From Desulfosediminicola flagellatus (GTDB taxonomy: Bacteria; Desulfobacterota; Desulfobulbia; Desulfobulbales; Desulfocapsaceae): 64,000 nucleotides of DNA. The stretch covers positions 2,324,501-2,388,500 of the forward strand of contig NZ_CP050698.1 of NCBI RefSeq assembly GCF_005116655.2, given 5' to 3'. Positions 45,941-55,440 of the stretch are shown here, piece after piece. How positions within the stretch are numbered: position 1 is the stretch's first letter; each line of letters opens with the position of its first letter. The translations under genes and the position numbers were made by a program. The notes below the pieces were generated by a model, which was given only the letters and a program-made list of their open reading frames with translations, was not told the DNA's origin and did not search any database.

Positions 45941-47333
45941 ATTATTATCAGTTGTTCTAATAATACTGTTTGTAGGCTTACCATGTTCGCGTCCTTCTTT
46001 TGCTTTTTCAATCGGTGAAGAACGTGAACTTGGAGAAAAGCTCCTCTACTCTGTACGCTCGACCTTTCCGTTGCTGGAGGATCCAGACCTTGTCCAGTAT
46101 ATCAACAAGCTAGGTGATGAGGTGCTGGCCGTTGCTGGATTGCAATATTTTAATTATCATTTTTTCCTTATAAAGGATGATGAATTTAATGCCTTTGCCG
46201 CGCCATCTGGACTGATTTTCTTCTACTCCGGCCTTATTAACTCGATGAACAGTGAAGATGAGCTGGTATCTGTTCTTGCCCATGAGATCGGTCATGTGGC
46301 AAAACGTCATCTTGCAGGTCGAGTGGAAAAGGGAAAAATTATTGGAGCAGCCTCCCTTGCAGTAGCCCTTGCGGCTCTGGCTTTAGGCGGGGGCGCCGCA
46401 ACTCAGGCTCTGCTCACGAGTTCACTAGCTGCCGGACAGAGTGCAAACCTGCATTATAGCCGAAAGCACGAGGAAGAAGCCGATTTAATGGCATACGGCT
46501 GGTTAAAAACACTCAAGCGCGATCCTCATGGTCAGAAAACAATGCTTGAGACCATGCGTCGCGTAAGTCGTTATAGAAGTGACAGGTTACCACAATATCT
46601 CCTGACTCATCCAAACCCAGAATTCAGGCTCGATTATATAGATACACTTCTTAAGATTGACGAAAATGAACTGACAACACACACGATAAGAGATGAGTTC
46701 GAATTCCTGCGTTTTAAGTATCGGATAATGGCTGAGACAATGGATGCAACGGTATTTCGGGAGCATCTCATTAGTGTGTTAAGTGATTCGCGTACAACAG
46801 CTTTTTCTAAAATAATGGCGAAATATGGATTGTCTCAGCTGGAGAGACATGCAAACAATTATTCAAGTGGCCAAAAGCTGATTGAAGAGGTTGTCGAAGC
46901 TCTGCCTGATAAGAATCTTTTACTAACAGATCAGGGAATACTTCACTTTGAAGCAGGGGAGTATGTTGATGCACGGATACTGTTAGAGAAGGGGTACAAT
47001 CAAAATGTTTCAGATATGTATTCGGCATTTTATCTTGGGAAAACGTATAAGGCCCTCGGAGATCTGAAGAAAGCTGAAAATCTTTTTAAGTCTGTATCCT
47101 ACCAAATGCCTGAATATTCAAAAGTATATTTTGAACTTGGTAGCATTGCATCACAGCAAAATCAGGAAATGCTTTCCTCGCTCAATTTAGGAAAATTTTA
47201 TTTGTACGAAGGTAAAATCAAACTTGCGAAGTTTAGTCTGAATAATGTTGTTAAGGGAAAAACTACAACAGAAAACATGAAGATAGAAGCAGAGCGATTT
47301 CTTGAAACTATTGAAAAGCTAGAGGAAAAGTAG
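45921..47333 (+). CDS. Periplasmic M48 metallopeptidase with TPR repeats (BepA-like)
   Basis: A 470-residue secreted protein. The start at 45921 gives a clear signal peptide (KLLSVVLIILFVGLPCS), with AAGG just upstream. The longer frame from 45798 lacks any such signal. The zinc protease motif is LAHEIGHVAKRH and the third ligand lies in KHEEEADLMAYGWL. After residue about 300 come helical TPR-like repeats (FEAGEYVDARILLEKGY; AFYLGKTYKALGDLKKAE). This layout matches BepA/YfgC, which assists outer-membrane protein assembly or degradation. It overlaps oleD by 20 bases. The functional tie to olefin synthesis is unknown, and it may simply share the promoter. Confidence 0.9.
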   Translation: MKIRFSKLLSVVLIILFVGLPCSRPSFAFSIGEERELGEKLLYSVRSTFPLLEDPDLVQYINKLGDEVLAVAGLQYFNYHFFLIKDDEFNAFAAPSGLIFFYSGLINSMNSEDELVSVLAHEIGHVAKRHLAGRVEKGKIIGAASLAVALAALALGGGAATQALLTSSLAAGQSANLHYSRKHEEEADLMAYGWLKTLKRDPHGQKTMLETMRRVSRYRSDRLPQYLLTHPNPEFRLDYIDTLLKIDENELTTHTIRDEFEFLRFKYRIMAETMDATVFREHLISVLSDSRTTAFSKIMAKYGLSQLERHANNYSSGQKLIEEVVEALPDKNLLLTDQGILHFEAGEYVDARILLEKGYNQNVSDMYSAFYLGKTYKALGDLKKAENLFKSVSYQMPEYSKVYFELGSIASQQNQEMLSSLNLGKFYLYEGKIKLAKFSLNNVVKGKTTTENMKIEAERFLETIEKLEEK

Positions 47334-47352
47334 CGAGATAAGAAGGGGGGGA

Positions 47353-48084
47353 CTAGCTTGACAGGTGGATGAGAAATTCGGTATTTCCTTTAGGGCCGCG
47401 AATCGGAGATTCAACTACACCGTGAGATGTGAGATTGATTTTGTCTGCAAATTCCAGGATTAGATCTATTGCCTCCTGGTGAAGTTCTGAATCACGAACT
47501 ACACCACCCTTTCCGATCTTATATTTAGGAAGCTCGAACTGGGGTTTAATAAGCGCAACGATCTGCAAGGTATCATTAAAGAGCGGTAACAGAAAAGGAA
47601 TTATTTTTGTAATTGATATAAATGAAGTGTCCATAACAGCGAGATCAATCGGTTGCTTAAGAACTTCAGGTGTTAGTTTTCTGGCATTAAAACGTTCAAT
47701 AACAACAACACGTTCATCCTGACGTATTTTCCAATCGAGTTGGCCATAAGCCACATCCACAGCAAACACCTTTGCAGCGCCATTTTGTAGGAGGCAGTCT
47801 GTAAACCCACCTGAAGATGCACCTACGTCAAGGCAGCACATATCCGTAGCATTAATATTGAAGTATTCCAATCCGCGTTCAAGCTTTAAGCCACCGCGTG
47901 ATACATATCGGCATTTTTCCTTGACCCGGATTGGAGCGTCAGCAGGGAAAGGTTGGCCAGCTTTATCGGCAGGTGTATCGTTTACATATACTTCTCCGGC
48001 GCCGATGACAGCCTGAGCTTTGCTCAGGCTATCACAGAAATTTCGCTGAACAAGAAGCTGGTCGAGACGGATTTTCTTCATCAT
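47353..48084 (-). CDS. tlyA: TlyA family rRNA 2'-O-methyltransferase/hemolysin-like protein
   Basis: A 243-residue protein with an N-terminal S4 RNA-binding domain (MKKIRLDQLLVQRNFCDSLS) and an FtsJ/RrmJ-type SAM-binding domain (CLDVGASSGGFTDCLLQ, VFAVDVAYGQL, and LAVMDTSFISI). TlyA methylates ribose in 16S and 23S rRNA. The old name hemolysin is misleading. It is the last gene of the minus-strand tol unit, 27 bases after the cpoB-like gene, and converges with the M48 peptidase gene 19 bases away. No Shine-Dalgarno sequence was seen. The ATG at 48081 is an alternative. Confidence 0.93.
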   Translation of the reverse strand: MMKKIRLDQLLVQRNFCDSLSKAQAVIGAGEVYVNDTPADKAGQPFPADAPIRVKEKCRYVSRGGLKLERGLEYFNINATDMCCLDVGASSGGFTDCLLQNGAAKVFAVDVAYGQLDWKIRQDERVVVIERFNARKLTPEVLKQPIDLAVMDTSFISITKIIPFLLPLFNDTLQIVALIKPQFELPKYKIGKGGVVRDSELHQEAIDLILEFADKINLTSHGVVESPIRGPKGNTEFLIHLSS

Positions 48085-48111
48085 TAATCGGTGTTGCGCT
48101 ACTTAGAATCC

Positions 48112-49206
48112 CTACATGTTACCAAGTTTTTCTTTTGCCTTTGCTGCTTCAGGTGAAGATCCGTAGTGATTGAGGATTTTCTTGTATATCATCCGTGCTG
48201 TTTCGTTATCAGCAAGCTGCTCAAAAGCCATTGCCTGTCTGTATGTTGCGGATGCGGCTTTGGCGTGTGTACCATTCTGTGAGATAATCTTCTGGTACTG
48301 CAAAATCGCCTTGTCATACTCTTTCTGTTCAAACAGGCATTCACCCATCATATAACCAGCTGAAATGCCGACATCGCCGGTAGGGTTTGTTGTGGCTATA
48401 GACTCAAAAGCGGAATATGCATTCCTGTAATCTTTATTATTAAATAATTGTTCCGCTTTGGCCAATGGTGATTGGCTGCTGCTCGCTGTTGGTGCTGGAG
48501 CTGGTTTGCTATCAGCAGACGTGGTCTGTTGAATTTGTGTTTGGGGTTCTGCCTTAACCGATTTTGCAGTTACAGGAACAACTGTAGCAGGAGTGTTTGC
48601 TGAAGTTGTGGCGAAAACCTGTTTGAAATTCTCAGCAGATATATGGATTATACCTCTACTTGATGTGCCAACAGATTTGCTTGCAGCAAGTGCTTTCGCT
48701 CGTGCAGCATCAGCCTTCAGGCGTGCATCCTGGGCTCTTCGTTCAGCATCGCGTACCCGTGCCTGCTGGATAGCCTGAAGGCTTTCCTGCTGAGCTTTCA
48801 GTTTGGCATTAAGCTCAGCTATGCGCTCTTCCTTTAGGCGTTGCTCGTCCTGAATTTTAAGAAGTGCTTCTTCTCGGCGTGCAGCTTCTTCTTTAGCTAC
48901 AACACTGATATTTGTTTCCAACTCTTTGTTCTGTTCTTTTAGCCTGCGATTGAGATGGTTTGTCTCTTCGAGCTGGCCTTTTAGATTGAGGATTTCACGA
49001 TCGAGTTGGTCGAGTTGGTTAGAAGAAGCAGCTTGTCTTTTCTGGATATCACCTACAGTGGTTGACTTCATATCCTCAAGCTTTTTGTTAACTACGTGCA
49101 GCTGATATTGTAGTCTTTGCACCTCATCTTGTGAAGCACATTGGATGAGAAGCGGTGAAAGAGCTGATACTATGAAGATATTGCGTAATGTTTTTTTCAT
49201 CTGCAT
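48112..49206 (-). CDS. CpoB/YbgF-like Tol-Pal cell-division coordinator, lipoprotein
   Basis: A 364-residue envelope protein. The N-terminus has a signal followed by LIQCASQDEVQ, a probable lipobox with an unusual Gln at -1. Residues about 30-170 form a long coiled coil rich in Glu, Lys and Ala. A low-complexity linker (Pro, Ala, Ser) follows, and the last 125 residues carry TPR-like repeats (AEQLFNNKDYRNAYSAFESI; GECLFEQKEYDKAILQYQKI). The coiled-coil plus TPR layout is that of CpoB, which works with the Tol complex during septation. The coiled coil is longer than in E. coli CpoB. It is 28 bases after tolB, in the place usually shared with pal. Confidence 0.82.
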   Translation of the reverse strand: MQMKKTLRNIFIVSALSPLLIQCASQDEVQRLQYQLHVVNKKLEDMKSTTVGDIQKRQAASSNQLDQLDREILNLKGQLEETNHLNRRLKEQNKELETNISVVAKEEAARREEALLKIQDEQRLKEERIAELNAKLKAQQESLQAIQQARVRDAERRAQDARLKADAARAKALAASKSVGTSSRGIIHISAENFKQVFATTSANTPATVVPVTAKSVKAEPQTQIQQTTSADSKPAPAPTASSSQSPLAKAEQLFNNKDYRNAYSAFESIATTNPTGDVGISAGYMMGECLFEQKEYDKAILQYQKIISQNGTHAKAASATYRQAMAFEQLADNETARMIYKKILNHYGSSPEAAKAKEKLGNM

Positions 49207-49234
49207 AAATGCCGGATAGTATTTTTATTGTAGA

Positions 49235-50524
49235 TTAACGAGACCATTGGGGATATGTGTGACTCCCCGGAAACGCAAAGAGTCGTCTCTGGAATGAACC
49301 GTTCCTCATGATAGCGTATATTTGGTGCTTTTTCCCGTCTCTTTTTGAAAAGATAACCTGATTTCCATCAGGTGACCACTGCGGTGATTCGTGATGGCTT
49401 AAATCGTCAGTGACGGGAGTTGGAGTTGAACGCCCTTCGGGTTTAACTGTAAAAATCTGATATACGCCTTCACGAAGGCTGGAGTAAACAATCAGATCTT
49501 CTGTGGGTGACCAGGAAGGCTCAGCATTTTCAGAGCCCTCATAAGTGATTCTGTCTGTTTTACGGGTGCGAAGGTCCATCACATATAACTGAGGTTTGCC
49601 GCTTCGGTCTGAGCAAAAAACTATTCTACTACCATCAGGTGACCAGGTAGGAGAAACATTAATACCTGATCGATCAGTGAGTTGCTCTATAATATTTCCT
49701 TGATTATCAAGTAAAAACAGATCTGGATTACCGTTTACTGAAAGGGTGAGAATCATCTTCTTACCATCAGGTGCCCACGCTGGGGCAAAGTTCATACCTT
49801 TCCTACGTGATAGTGCTTTCGTTACTTTGCTCTGATTGAGATCAGTAATATACAGGTTCGGGTTCCCGGAATGGTAAGACGTGTAGGTAAGCGATTTGGC
49901 ATCAGGTGTAAAACGAGGAGAGACTATAAGGTTACGGTGCCTGGTGACCTGTCTGATACTCTTGCCGAGTATGTCAGTAAGGTACACCTCTTTTGCATTT
50001 CCACTATGAGAAACAAAGGCAATTTGACTGGATGCAATACCACTTTTACCAGTTAATTCCTTTATGGTATCGTCGCAGAAGTTAAATAGCATTCGATCTC
50101 TTTGCTGCATGGTTCCTTTATATGATTTTCCAAGGATTACCTCATTACCTGCAACATCGAACAAACGGAGTTCATATTTTAAACTGTCCGAGGTGATCGA
50201 GTATTGACCTAGCACAACATAGTCGGCAGCCAGTTTGCGCCAATCAACTTGCTGTGCACCACCATATTCGCTGGTCGGAATAATTTCAATTACACCATGA
50301 AATTTTAAAGCTTTTGCAAGGGTATCGGCAGCATCGCTGCCAAATTTCTGTCTTTCACCGGAGAGATTCTTGTTAAGCATCCAGGGCACAGCAAATCGGA
50401 TTTTTCTCGCCTTATCAGCTTCTATATCTAAATAAATACGTTTCGAATGACTAACAGTTGGATGACCAACTGTTAGAACTAACAGTAATACCTGAAGCGA
50501 CCAGAAAAATGATTTTAATCTCAT
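49235..50524 (-). CDS. tolB: Tol-Pal system beta-propeller protein TolB
   Basis: A 429-residue periplasmic protein. It has a signal peptide (FFWSLQVLLLVLTVGHPTVS), an N-terminal TolB-N domain (IRFAVPWMLNK; VLGQYSI) and a six-blade propeller with WD40-like PD40 repeats such as WSPDGSRIVFCSDRSGKPQL and WSPDGNQVIFSKRDGKKHQI. TolB links TolA and Pal across the periplasm. AGGA lies nine bases upstream of the ATG. It is 20 bases after tolA. Pal, usually the next gene, is missing. Confidence 0.94.
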   Translation of the reverse strand: MRLKSFFWSLQVLLLVLTVGHPTVSHSKRIYLDIEADKARKIRFAVPWMLNKNLSGERQKFGSDAADTLAKALKFHGVIEIIPTSEYGGAQQVDWRKLAADYVVLGQYSITSDSLKYELRLFDVAGNEVILGKSYKGTMQQRDRMLFNFCDDTIKELTGKSGIASSQIAFVSHSGNAKEVYLTDILGKSIRQVTRHRNLIVSPRFTPDAKSLTYTSYHSGNPNLYITDLNQSKVTKALSRRKGMNFAPAWAPDGKKMILTLSVNGNPDLFLLDNQGNIIEQLTDRSGINVSPTWSPDGSRIVFCSDRSGKPQLYVMDLRTRKTDRITYEGSENAEPSWSPTEDLIVYSSLREGVYQIFTVKPEGRSTPTPVTDDLSHHESPQWSPDGNQVIFSKRDGKKHQIYAIMRNGSFQRRLFAFPGSHTYPQWSR

Positions 50525-50544
50525 ATGTAGTATCCTGATAGGTG

Positions 50545-51417
50545 TTATCGACTTCTTGAGTGAATTCCACCTGGTGTGAAATTGAGGCCCAGTTCAATAT
50601 TACGGGCTTTCATTGCAGGTGGGAAAGCTGGTAATTGACCAGCATTGCGTAAAGCTTTGGTTACTTCATTATCAAATCGTATGTCACCAGATTTTCTTTC
50701 AAAAAAGATATTCGCAATTGTGCCGTCATTGTTAACGGTGATTACAAGTGTGGATTTAAGGTCAGCTGACCACGATCTATATTCAGGTAAACTCCAGAAT
50801 GATGTAAGTAACGCTTTGATCTGTAGTGAGTATTGAGTTTCAATAGCTGAGAGTTTATCTGAATTTCCGGAAATCCTTGGACGTGAAACAGTTGCCGCAG
50901 GCGTATTGACAGAGGATTTTACTTGAGCCAAACGGCGTTGAGCTGCTTCTGCTAATCTTTTTTCAATATTTGCTTCTTCTGTCAAAATTCGTGCTTCTTC
51001 AGCTGCAAGCTGTTCAGCCCGGATCATTTCAGCAAGCTTTTGTCTGCGGACCTGGTCAAGATCCTGTTGCGGTTTTTCTGGTGTTACGATCTCCTTTTTC
51101 ACTTTACGCTTTGATGGCTTAAGGCTAATCGCTTTTGCAGGGGCGGCCGGGACGACAGGGACGGCCGGTTGAGAAGGAGCAATCGAGACCGCATCTTCAG
51201 AAACACTCTCTTTGGGCTGTTGAACTGCAGGCGCTTGCTCAACAACAGGAGGGGTAGACATTGGTGTATCTGATAAGTTCACCAGGTTAACGGTATAAAT
51301 ATCCTCAAATCTGGGTTTGGAATCGAGTAGACCTGGTAAGTAGATGGTGGCTAACGCTATAATCACATGGAATGTGATAGCGATATTGAGTGGTAATTTC
51401 CACTCTTGTGAAGACAT
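50545..51417 (-). CDS. tolA: TolA-like energy-transducing protein
   Basis: A protein of about 290 residues with one N-terminal membrane helix (LNIAITFHVIIALATIYLPG), a Pro/Val/Ala linker with basic stretches, a charged helical section (AEQLAAEEARILTEEANIEK) and a C-terminal TonB/TolA-type globular domain (about 215-290; VITVNNDGTIANIFFERKSG, FPPAMKARNI). This spans inner membrane to periplasm and transmits TolQR energy to TolB/Pal. The frame opens at a GTG at 51444. The ATG at 51417 (MSSQEWKL) puts the helix closer to the N-terminus, as in TolA. A TonB function is not excluded, but tolB and tolQR neighbours favour TolA. Confidence 0.85.
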   Translation of the reverse strand: MSSQEWKLPLNIAITFHVIIALATIYLPGLLDSKPRFEDIYTVNLVNLSDTPMSTPPVVEQAPAVQQPKESVSEDAVSIAPSQPAVPVVPAAPAKAISLKPSKRKVKKEIVTPEKPQQDLDQVRRQKLAEMIRAEQLAAEEARILTEEANIEKRLAEAAQRRLAQVKSSVNTPAATVSRPRISGNSDKLSAIETQYSLQIKALLTSFWSLPEYRSWSADLKSTLVITVNNDGTIANIFFERKSGDIRFDNEVTKALRNAGQLPAFPPAMKARNIELGLNFTPGGIHSRSR

Positions 51418-51452
51418 ATATGTCACCCGGTATTCTTGAAACACAGGAACCG

Positions 51453-51863
51453 TTATTCTTTATCAATAGGTTGAGTAATCATGCCGAGCTTGTCGAAACC
51501 GGCAGCTTTAACATCCGCCATAGCAGTTACAACGATCCCGTATGGAACATTTTTATCTGCTTTGAGATAGATTGCTTCTTTTTTAATTTCTTCAGGAAAT
51601 TTATCAAGATGCTGAAATAAGTTGTCCACTGCTATTTTGTTGAGAGTTATTTGTCCCTCTTTATCAATGGTGATAACCTGTGGATCTTCATTCTGTCGTA
51701 ACGACTTTGTTGTTGTTTCAGGAAGATCTACATCTAATCCCTGAGTCATCATTGGTGCAGTCACCATGAATATGATCAGCAGAACCAGCATTACATCCAC
51801 AAGGGGTGTAACATTGATTTCTGATACAAGACGTTTTCTATTGTTTGTGCGTGTAGGTCCCAT
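51453..51863 (-). CDS. tolR: ExbD/TolR family biopolymer transporter
   Basis: A 136-residue inner-membrane protein. A short cytoplasmic N-terminus is followed by one helix with the proton-conducting Asp in NVTPLVDVMLVLLIIFMV, and a periplasmic domain (DVDLPETTTKS; AIYLKADKNVPYGIVVTAM). With TolQ it forms the proton-driven motor of the Tol system. It begins 27 bases after tolQ. Confidence 0.93.
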   Translation of the reverse strand: MGPTRTNNRKRLVSEINVTPLVDVMLVLLIIFMVTAPMMTQGLDVDLPETTTKSLRQNEDPQVITIDKEGQITLNKIAVDNLFQHLDKFPEEIKKEAIYLKADKNVPYGIVVTAMADVKAAGFDKLGMITQPIDKE

Positions 51864-51890
51864 GTCAGCTAATCACAGTAAGGTTAGGTC

Positions 51891-52592
51891 TCAAACCCGG
51901 CTAAGCAGGTCACGCTCTACAAGATTAAGAAAATCTGTGCTGAAATCCTCAATTTCGCTATCAACTCCGTCAAGTTTGTTTGAGAAGTGATTATAGGCAA
52001 TAACAGCTGGAATTGCTACTGCAAGACCAGCAGCAGTAGCCACCAGAGCTTCTGAAATACCAGGAGCTACGACTGCCAGAGAAGCTGAACCTCTCTGGCC
52101 TATATCGTGGAATGATACCATGATTCCCCATACTGTTCCGAAAAGACCAATAAAGGGAGCAGCGCTACCGGTAGTCGCAAGGAAAGGAAGAGAGGCACCC
52201 AATTGATTAACGTGCTGAAAATGAGCTTTTCGCATTGCACGCTTGAGATTGTCCATTGTAGCAAGTTGCATCTCCAGCGACTCGGAACTCTCTTTTTCAT
52301 CGTTACGATTTCGAATCTTATTGATTTTCTGCAGTTCGGTGTAGCCAGCAGAGAATACTGCAGCTTCAGGACTATACTCAAAATCTTCGGAGGCCTTATG
52401 AGCTTCGCTAAGGTTAGATGATGACCAGAATGATTCAAGGAATTCTGAACTATCATCCTTTACTCTTTTAAAGAGCCTGATCTTCATGAACACTATCGAC
52501 CACGATGTGATCGAGAAAACGAGCAGGGTAAGCATGACGAACTGTCCAACCGGTCCTGCATGCAATATCATATCAGTGATTGACAACTGCAC
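51891..52592 (-). CDS. tolQ: MotA/TolQ/ExbB family proton channel
   Basis: A 233-residue protein with three predicted membrane helices: near 15-35 (VGQFVMLTLLVFSITSWSI), about 135-160 (GASLPFLATTGSAAPFIGLF, then TVWGIMVSF) and about 180-205 (GISEALVATAAGLAVAIPAV). The TVWGIM and the TAAGLAVAIPA motif are characteristic of TolQ/ExbB. It is the first gene of the tolQRAB unit. The 188-base gap to the lipid cassette upstream probably holds its promoter, but no clear box was recognised. Confidence 0.93.
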   Translation of the reverse strand: MQLSITDMILHAGPVGQFVMLTLLVFSITSWSIVFMKIRLFKRVKDDSSEFLESFWSSSNLSEAHKASEDFEYSPEAAVFSAGYTELQKINKIRNRNDEKESSESLEMQLATMDNLKRAMRKAHFQHVNQLGASLPFLATTGSAAPFIGLFGTVWGIMVSFHDIGQRGSASLAVVAPGISEALVATAAGLAVAIPAVIAYNHFSNKLDGVDSEIEDFSTDFLNLVERDLLSRV

Positions 52593-52780
52593 TCTTAAGC
52601 ACCTCTATACAAGTGAGCAGGAGAATAAAGCTGAAAAGCAACTATTAGACCCAGCTCTGGAAAATGTTTGTGAACTTGTTCTGACGGCTAGGTATTTTAC
52701 CTGTTTTCCTCAAAACTTCAACATGGCAGTTTGAGGAAAGGGGGGTGATACAGGATTTGTCAGTAAATCTAAATGAGAAG

Positions 52781-53224
52781 TTAAAGGCCAGAAGCTAAGG
52801 CGCATGAAAAGTCAACCTGTACAGCAGTTTTTCCTTTAACACGTAAGGTACCCTTCATAAAGCTCACAGATGATAGAACTTCCTTAATGGATACCTTGAT
52901 ATCTATTTCATCACCGGGAAGAACAGGCCGTTTAAATTTAGCACCTTCAATTCGCGCAAGTACAGGAACTTTGCCATCGCTTTGTTGACCTTCAGATTCA
53001 AGGGCATAACTCATAAGCAAGGCCCCTGATTGGAAAATTGCTTCACACAAAATAACCCCGGGCATAATAGGGTGATCAGGATAGTGTCCTTTGAAAATAT
53101 CGAGGTCTGTCGGGATGGACTTTCGTGTAGAAATAGAATTTTCCGTTTTTTCAATAATTGAGTCAATCCATAGGAATGGCGGTCTGTGTGGAATTCTGTC
53201 GAGAATTTCCTGCTGAACCTTCAT
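52781..53224 (-). CDS. FabZ-like 3-hydroxyacyl-ACP dehydratase
   Basis: A 147-residue hot-dog dehydratase. The segments RIPHRPPFLWIDSI and FKGHYPDHPIMPGVILCEAI carry the catalytic His and Glu of FabZ. It would dehydrate 3-hydroxyacyl-ACP to trans-2-enoyl-ACP. The ATG at 53224 is chosen because GGAGG lies eight bases upstream. The longer frame from 53239 would overlap the upstream gene. It begins one base after the ketoreductase stop, so it is translationally coupled. It is the last gene of the cassette. A role specific to the cassette, separate from a housekeeping FabZ, is inferred from context. Confidence 0.88.
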   Translation of the reverse strand: MKVQQEILDRIPHRPPFLWIDSIIEKTENSISTRKSIPTDLDIFKGHYPDHPIMPGVILCEAIFQSGALLMSYALESEGQQSDGKVPVLARIEGAKFKRPVLPGDEIDIKVSIKEVLSSVSFMKGTLRVKGKTAVQVDFSCALASGL

Positions 53225-53225
53225 T

Positions 53226-53966
53226 CTATAGGCCTCCATTTATTTCAAGAACGGTTCCTGTTATATAAGCAGCCTTCTTCGATGATAAAAACATAACCGC
53301 ATCTGCAACTTCCTCAGGCTTGCCAAACCGACGCATTGGAACCATTTTTTTATAGGCGGAGAGTTGCTCTGGCGGCAGATCATTGATGAAATCTGTAGCA
53401 ATAAATCCTGGAGATACGCAATTGACAGTAATTTTCTTTTTAGCTGTTTCTTTGGCAAGTGATTTAGTTAAGGCGACCTGGCCGGCTTTTGAAGCTGCGT
53501 AGTTAGACTGGCCGGCAAACCCAAGATGTGCAACGGGAGAAGTTATATTAATAATCCTACCGAATTTATTCTTCATCATGAGCATTACTGCTGGTTTTGC
53601 CATAAGAAATGTGCCGGAAAGATTTATATCAATAACCGAATTCCAATCTTCATTTTTCATCAGGGCCAGCATGGAATCTCGGCGGATTCCAGCATTATTA
53701 ACTAGAATTTCAAGAGAGGTAATTGATTGTTCTATCTCCGCATAAAATGCGGATACCTGTTTCTCGTCGGAGATATCACATTTGTATAAGCGAAATTTTT
53801 CACCATATTGCTTACATTCGTCTGCAAACATCTCAGCAGCACGAGTGTTACCTCCGTAAACGCCTAATACTGTCGCGCCTTTTGAAAGTAAAGCCAGGGT
53901 GATAGCTCTTCCAATTCCTCGTGTGGCACCAGTAACTATTGCTGTTTGACCTGTAAAGTCCTGCAT
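53226..53966 (-). CDS. FabG-like 3-oxoacyl-ACP reductase (SDR)
   Basis: A 246-residue classical short-chain dehydrogenase. The cofactor motif is VTGATRGIGRAIT, NNAG is in ILVNNAGIRRDS, the catalytic Ser is in NITSPVAH and YxxxK lies in NYAASKAGQVAL. The C-terminal YITGTVLEINGGL is typical of FabG. It would reduce a 3-ketoacyl-ACP with NAD(P)H. It follows the CrtI-like gene by nine bases and is adjacent to the dehydratase, forming a reduction-dehydration pair. The KAS, ACP and oxidoreductases upstream suggest a dedicated chain-building pathway rather than housekeeping fatty acid synthesis. Confidence 0.88.
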   Translation of the reverse strand: MQDFTGQTAIVTGATRGIGRAITLALLSKGATVLGVYGGNTRAAEMFADECKQYGEKFRLYKCDISDEKQVSAFYAEIEQSITSLEILVNNAGIRRDSMLALMKNEDWNSVIDINLSGTFLMAKPAVMLMMKNKFGRIINITSPVAHLGFAGQSNYAASKAGQVALTKSLAKETAKKKITVNCVSPGFIATDFINDLPPEQLSAYKKMVPMRRFGKPEEVADAVMFLSSKKAAYITGTVLEINGGL

Positions 53967-53975
53967 AATATTTCC

Positions 53976-55382
53976 TTATACGCTGCGAATGTAGCCATCA
54001 ACATCATTAGAGACAATGACACCGTAATTAATAGCACCTAACCACCCGGACATAATTATGCCAACAGAGCCAACATGAAAGAGGCCTGGAACTTCTTTGA
54101 AAATAGTTCGTGATATATCAAGGCCTTCAAATTTGGTTCCAAAGGATGTTCCGTCGGTATGGAGAGTGTATCTGTTAAATGTGCGTGGAGTTGCAGCCTC
54201 GAGCCAGTCGATTTTCTCTTTAACACCAGGGAGGTATCTATCAAGATCAGTAACAGCCCGAGCAATCATATCTTCTTTCTCTTTTTCATACTGCAGGTCA
54301 GACAATGACATCCAATCATCGTATCGACCGTTCATTGATGCTACTATAGTGTAACGATCATGACCAGGCCGTGTTTTCGGGTAATATACTGAAAATGTTT
54401 TAGATTGAGTGTGAATGTCCAGGAGTTCAGACGAATCAAATTCAGGTGAAGTTGAGGTGAAGAGCAGATCGCCCACGTCCTGGATTGATTCACCATCCTT
54501 TACCCCCATATAAACCTGACAACTTGAGTTGTTTACCCGTATCGCATCTGCTTTTTCAAGGAATTCATCGGAAAAACAGGAACGGTCAGTCAGGTTATGG
54601 ATGGTGTTGGTGATTCCGCTATTGGAAACAACGGCTTTGGAAGTGATCTCTTTCCCTTTCACCAGGACACCGGTTACACGGCCATTTTCGACGAGTATAT
54701 TATCAACTTTGGCATTAGTGCAGATGGTTACGCCATTTTTTTCCAACTCGTCAGACATCATATGAATGAGCTTATCTGTACCGCCCTCAAATGTGAAAAC
54801 ACCGCGATTCATGAAGTTAGAAAAAACTATGCCATAGGTGATTGCAGGATCTTCAAGCGTTGAACCGTTTGCATACGTAATCGGTTCCATGAGCAGCCGG
54901 TGAACATCGGTTCTTCCAGGAAAAAATTGTTCGAACAATTCCCTGGTGGTCATGGACTGATCGTCATAGAAATTCATTGCTGCAACAGTTTCGAAGAAAC
55001 TGTTTACAGTCTGTAAAGGAATTTTGAACTTCGTGTTAAGGATTGAGATGAAGTCTTCTTTATCAAATGTTGTGCGCAAGTTGAATTGTGGATTGTCAAA
55101 GACGATATTCTTTAACTGCACAATTGACTTCATTATCTCTTTGTTCCAATACTTCTTGCATGTCTTCACCATACCGTATGGGAAACCATGAAGAGAAATA
55201 TCAAAAATATGCCCCTTACGTTTGAACCAGGTTGCGAGACCGCCAAGCCTGTGATGGTGTTCAAGGAGAAGGACTTTATGGCCGCAATAGGCGAGTCTGT
55301 TTGCTGTGGTGAGACCGCCTAAGCCTGAGCCGATAATAATTACGTCGTAATTGTCTAAGGTCTGGGAAAACGATACTGGCAT
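53976..55382 (-). CDS. CrtI/phytoene-desaturase-like FAD oxidoreductase A
   Basis: A 468-residue flavoprotein. The ADP-binding motif is [20 protein letters not shown], followed by the GG-doublet region [16 protein letters not shown]. The C-terminal FAD-binding segment reads [20 protein letters not shown]. Overall length and layout match phytoene desaturase-like (CrtI) and carotenoid isomerase-like oxidoreductases. The substrate is not known: no phytoene synthase or other carotenoid gene is in the window, and its neighbours process ACP-bound chains. A desaturase, saturase or isomerase acting on an acyl chain is inferred from context only. It lies nine bases before the ketoreductase and 58 bases after the second such enzyme. 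Confidence 0.82.
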   Translation of the reverse strand: MPVSFSQTLDNYDVIIIGSGLGGLTTANRLAYCGHKVLLLEHHHRLGGLATWFKRKGHIFDISLHGFPYGMVKTCKKYWNKEIMKSIVQLKNIVFDNPQFNLRTTFDKEDFISILNTKFKIPLQTVNSFFETVAAMNFYDDQSMTTRELFEQFFPGRTDVHRLLMEPITYANGSTLEDPAITYGIVFSNFMNRGVFTFEGGTDKLIHMMSDELEKNGVTICTNAKVDNILVENGRVTGVLVKGKEITSKAVVSNSGITNTIHNLTDRSCFSDEFLEKADAIRVNNSSCQVYMGVKDGESIQDVGDLLFTSTSPEFDSSELLDIHTQSKTFSVYYPKTRPGHDRYTIVASMNGRYDDWMSLSDLQYEKEKEDMIARAVTDLDRYLPGVKEKIDWLEAATPRTFNRYTLHTDGTSFGTKFEGLDISRTIFKEVPGLFHVGSVGIIMSGWLGAINYGVIVSNDVDGYIRSV

Positions 55383-55440
55383 ATTTTGTCAGTTTGTATG
55401 TAGTTTGAGCGAAGGGGAAACCGCTATAAAAAGAAAGGTA

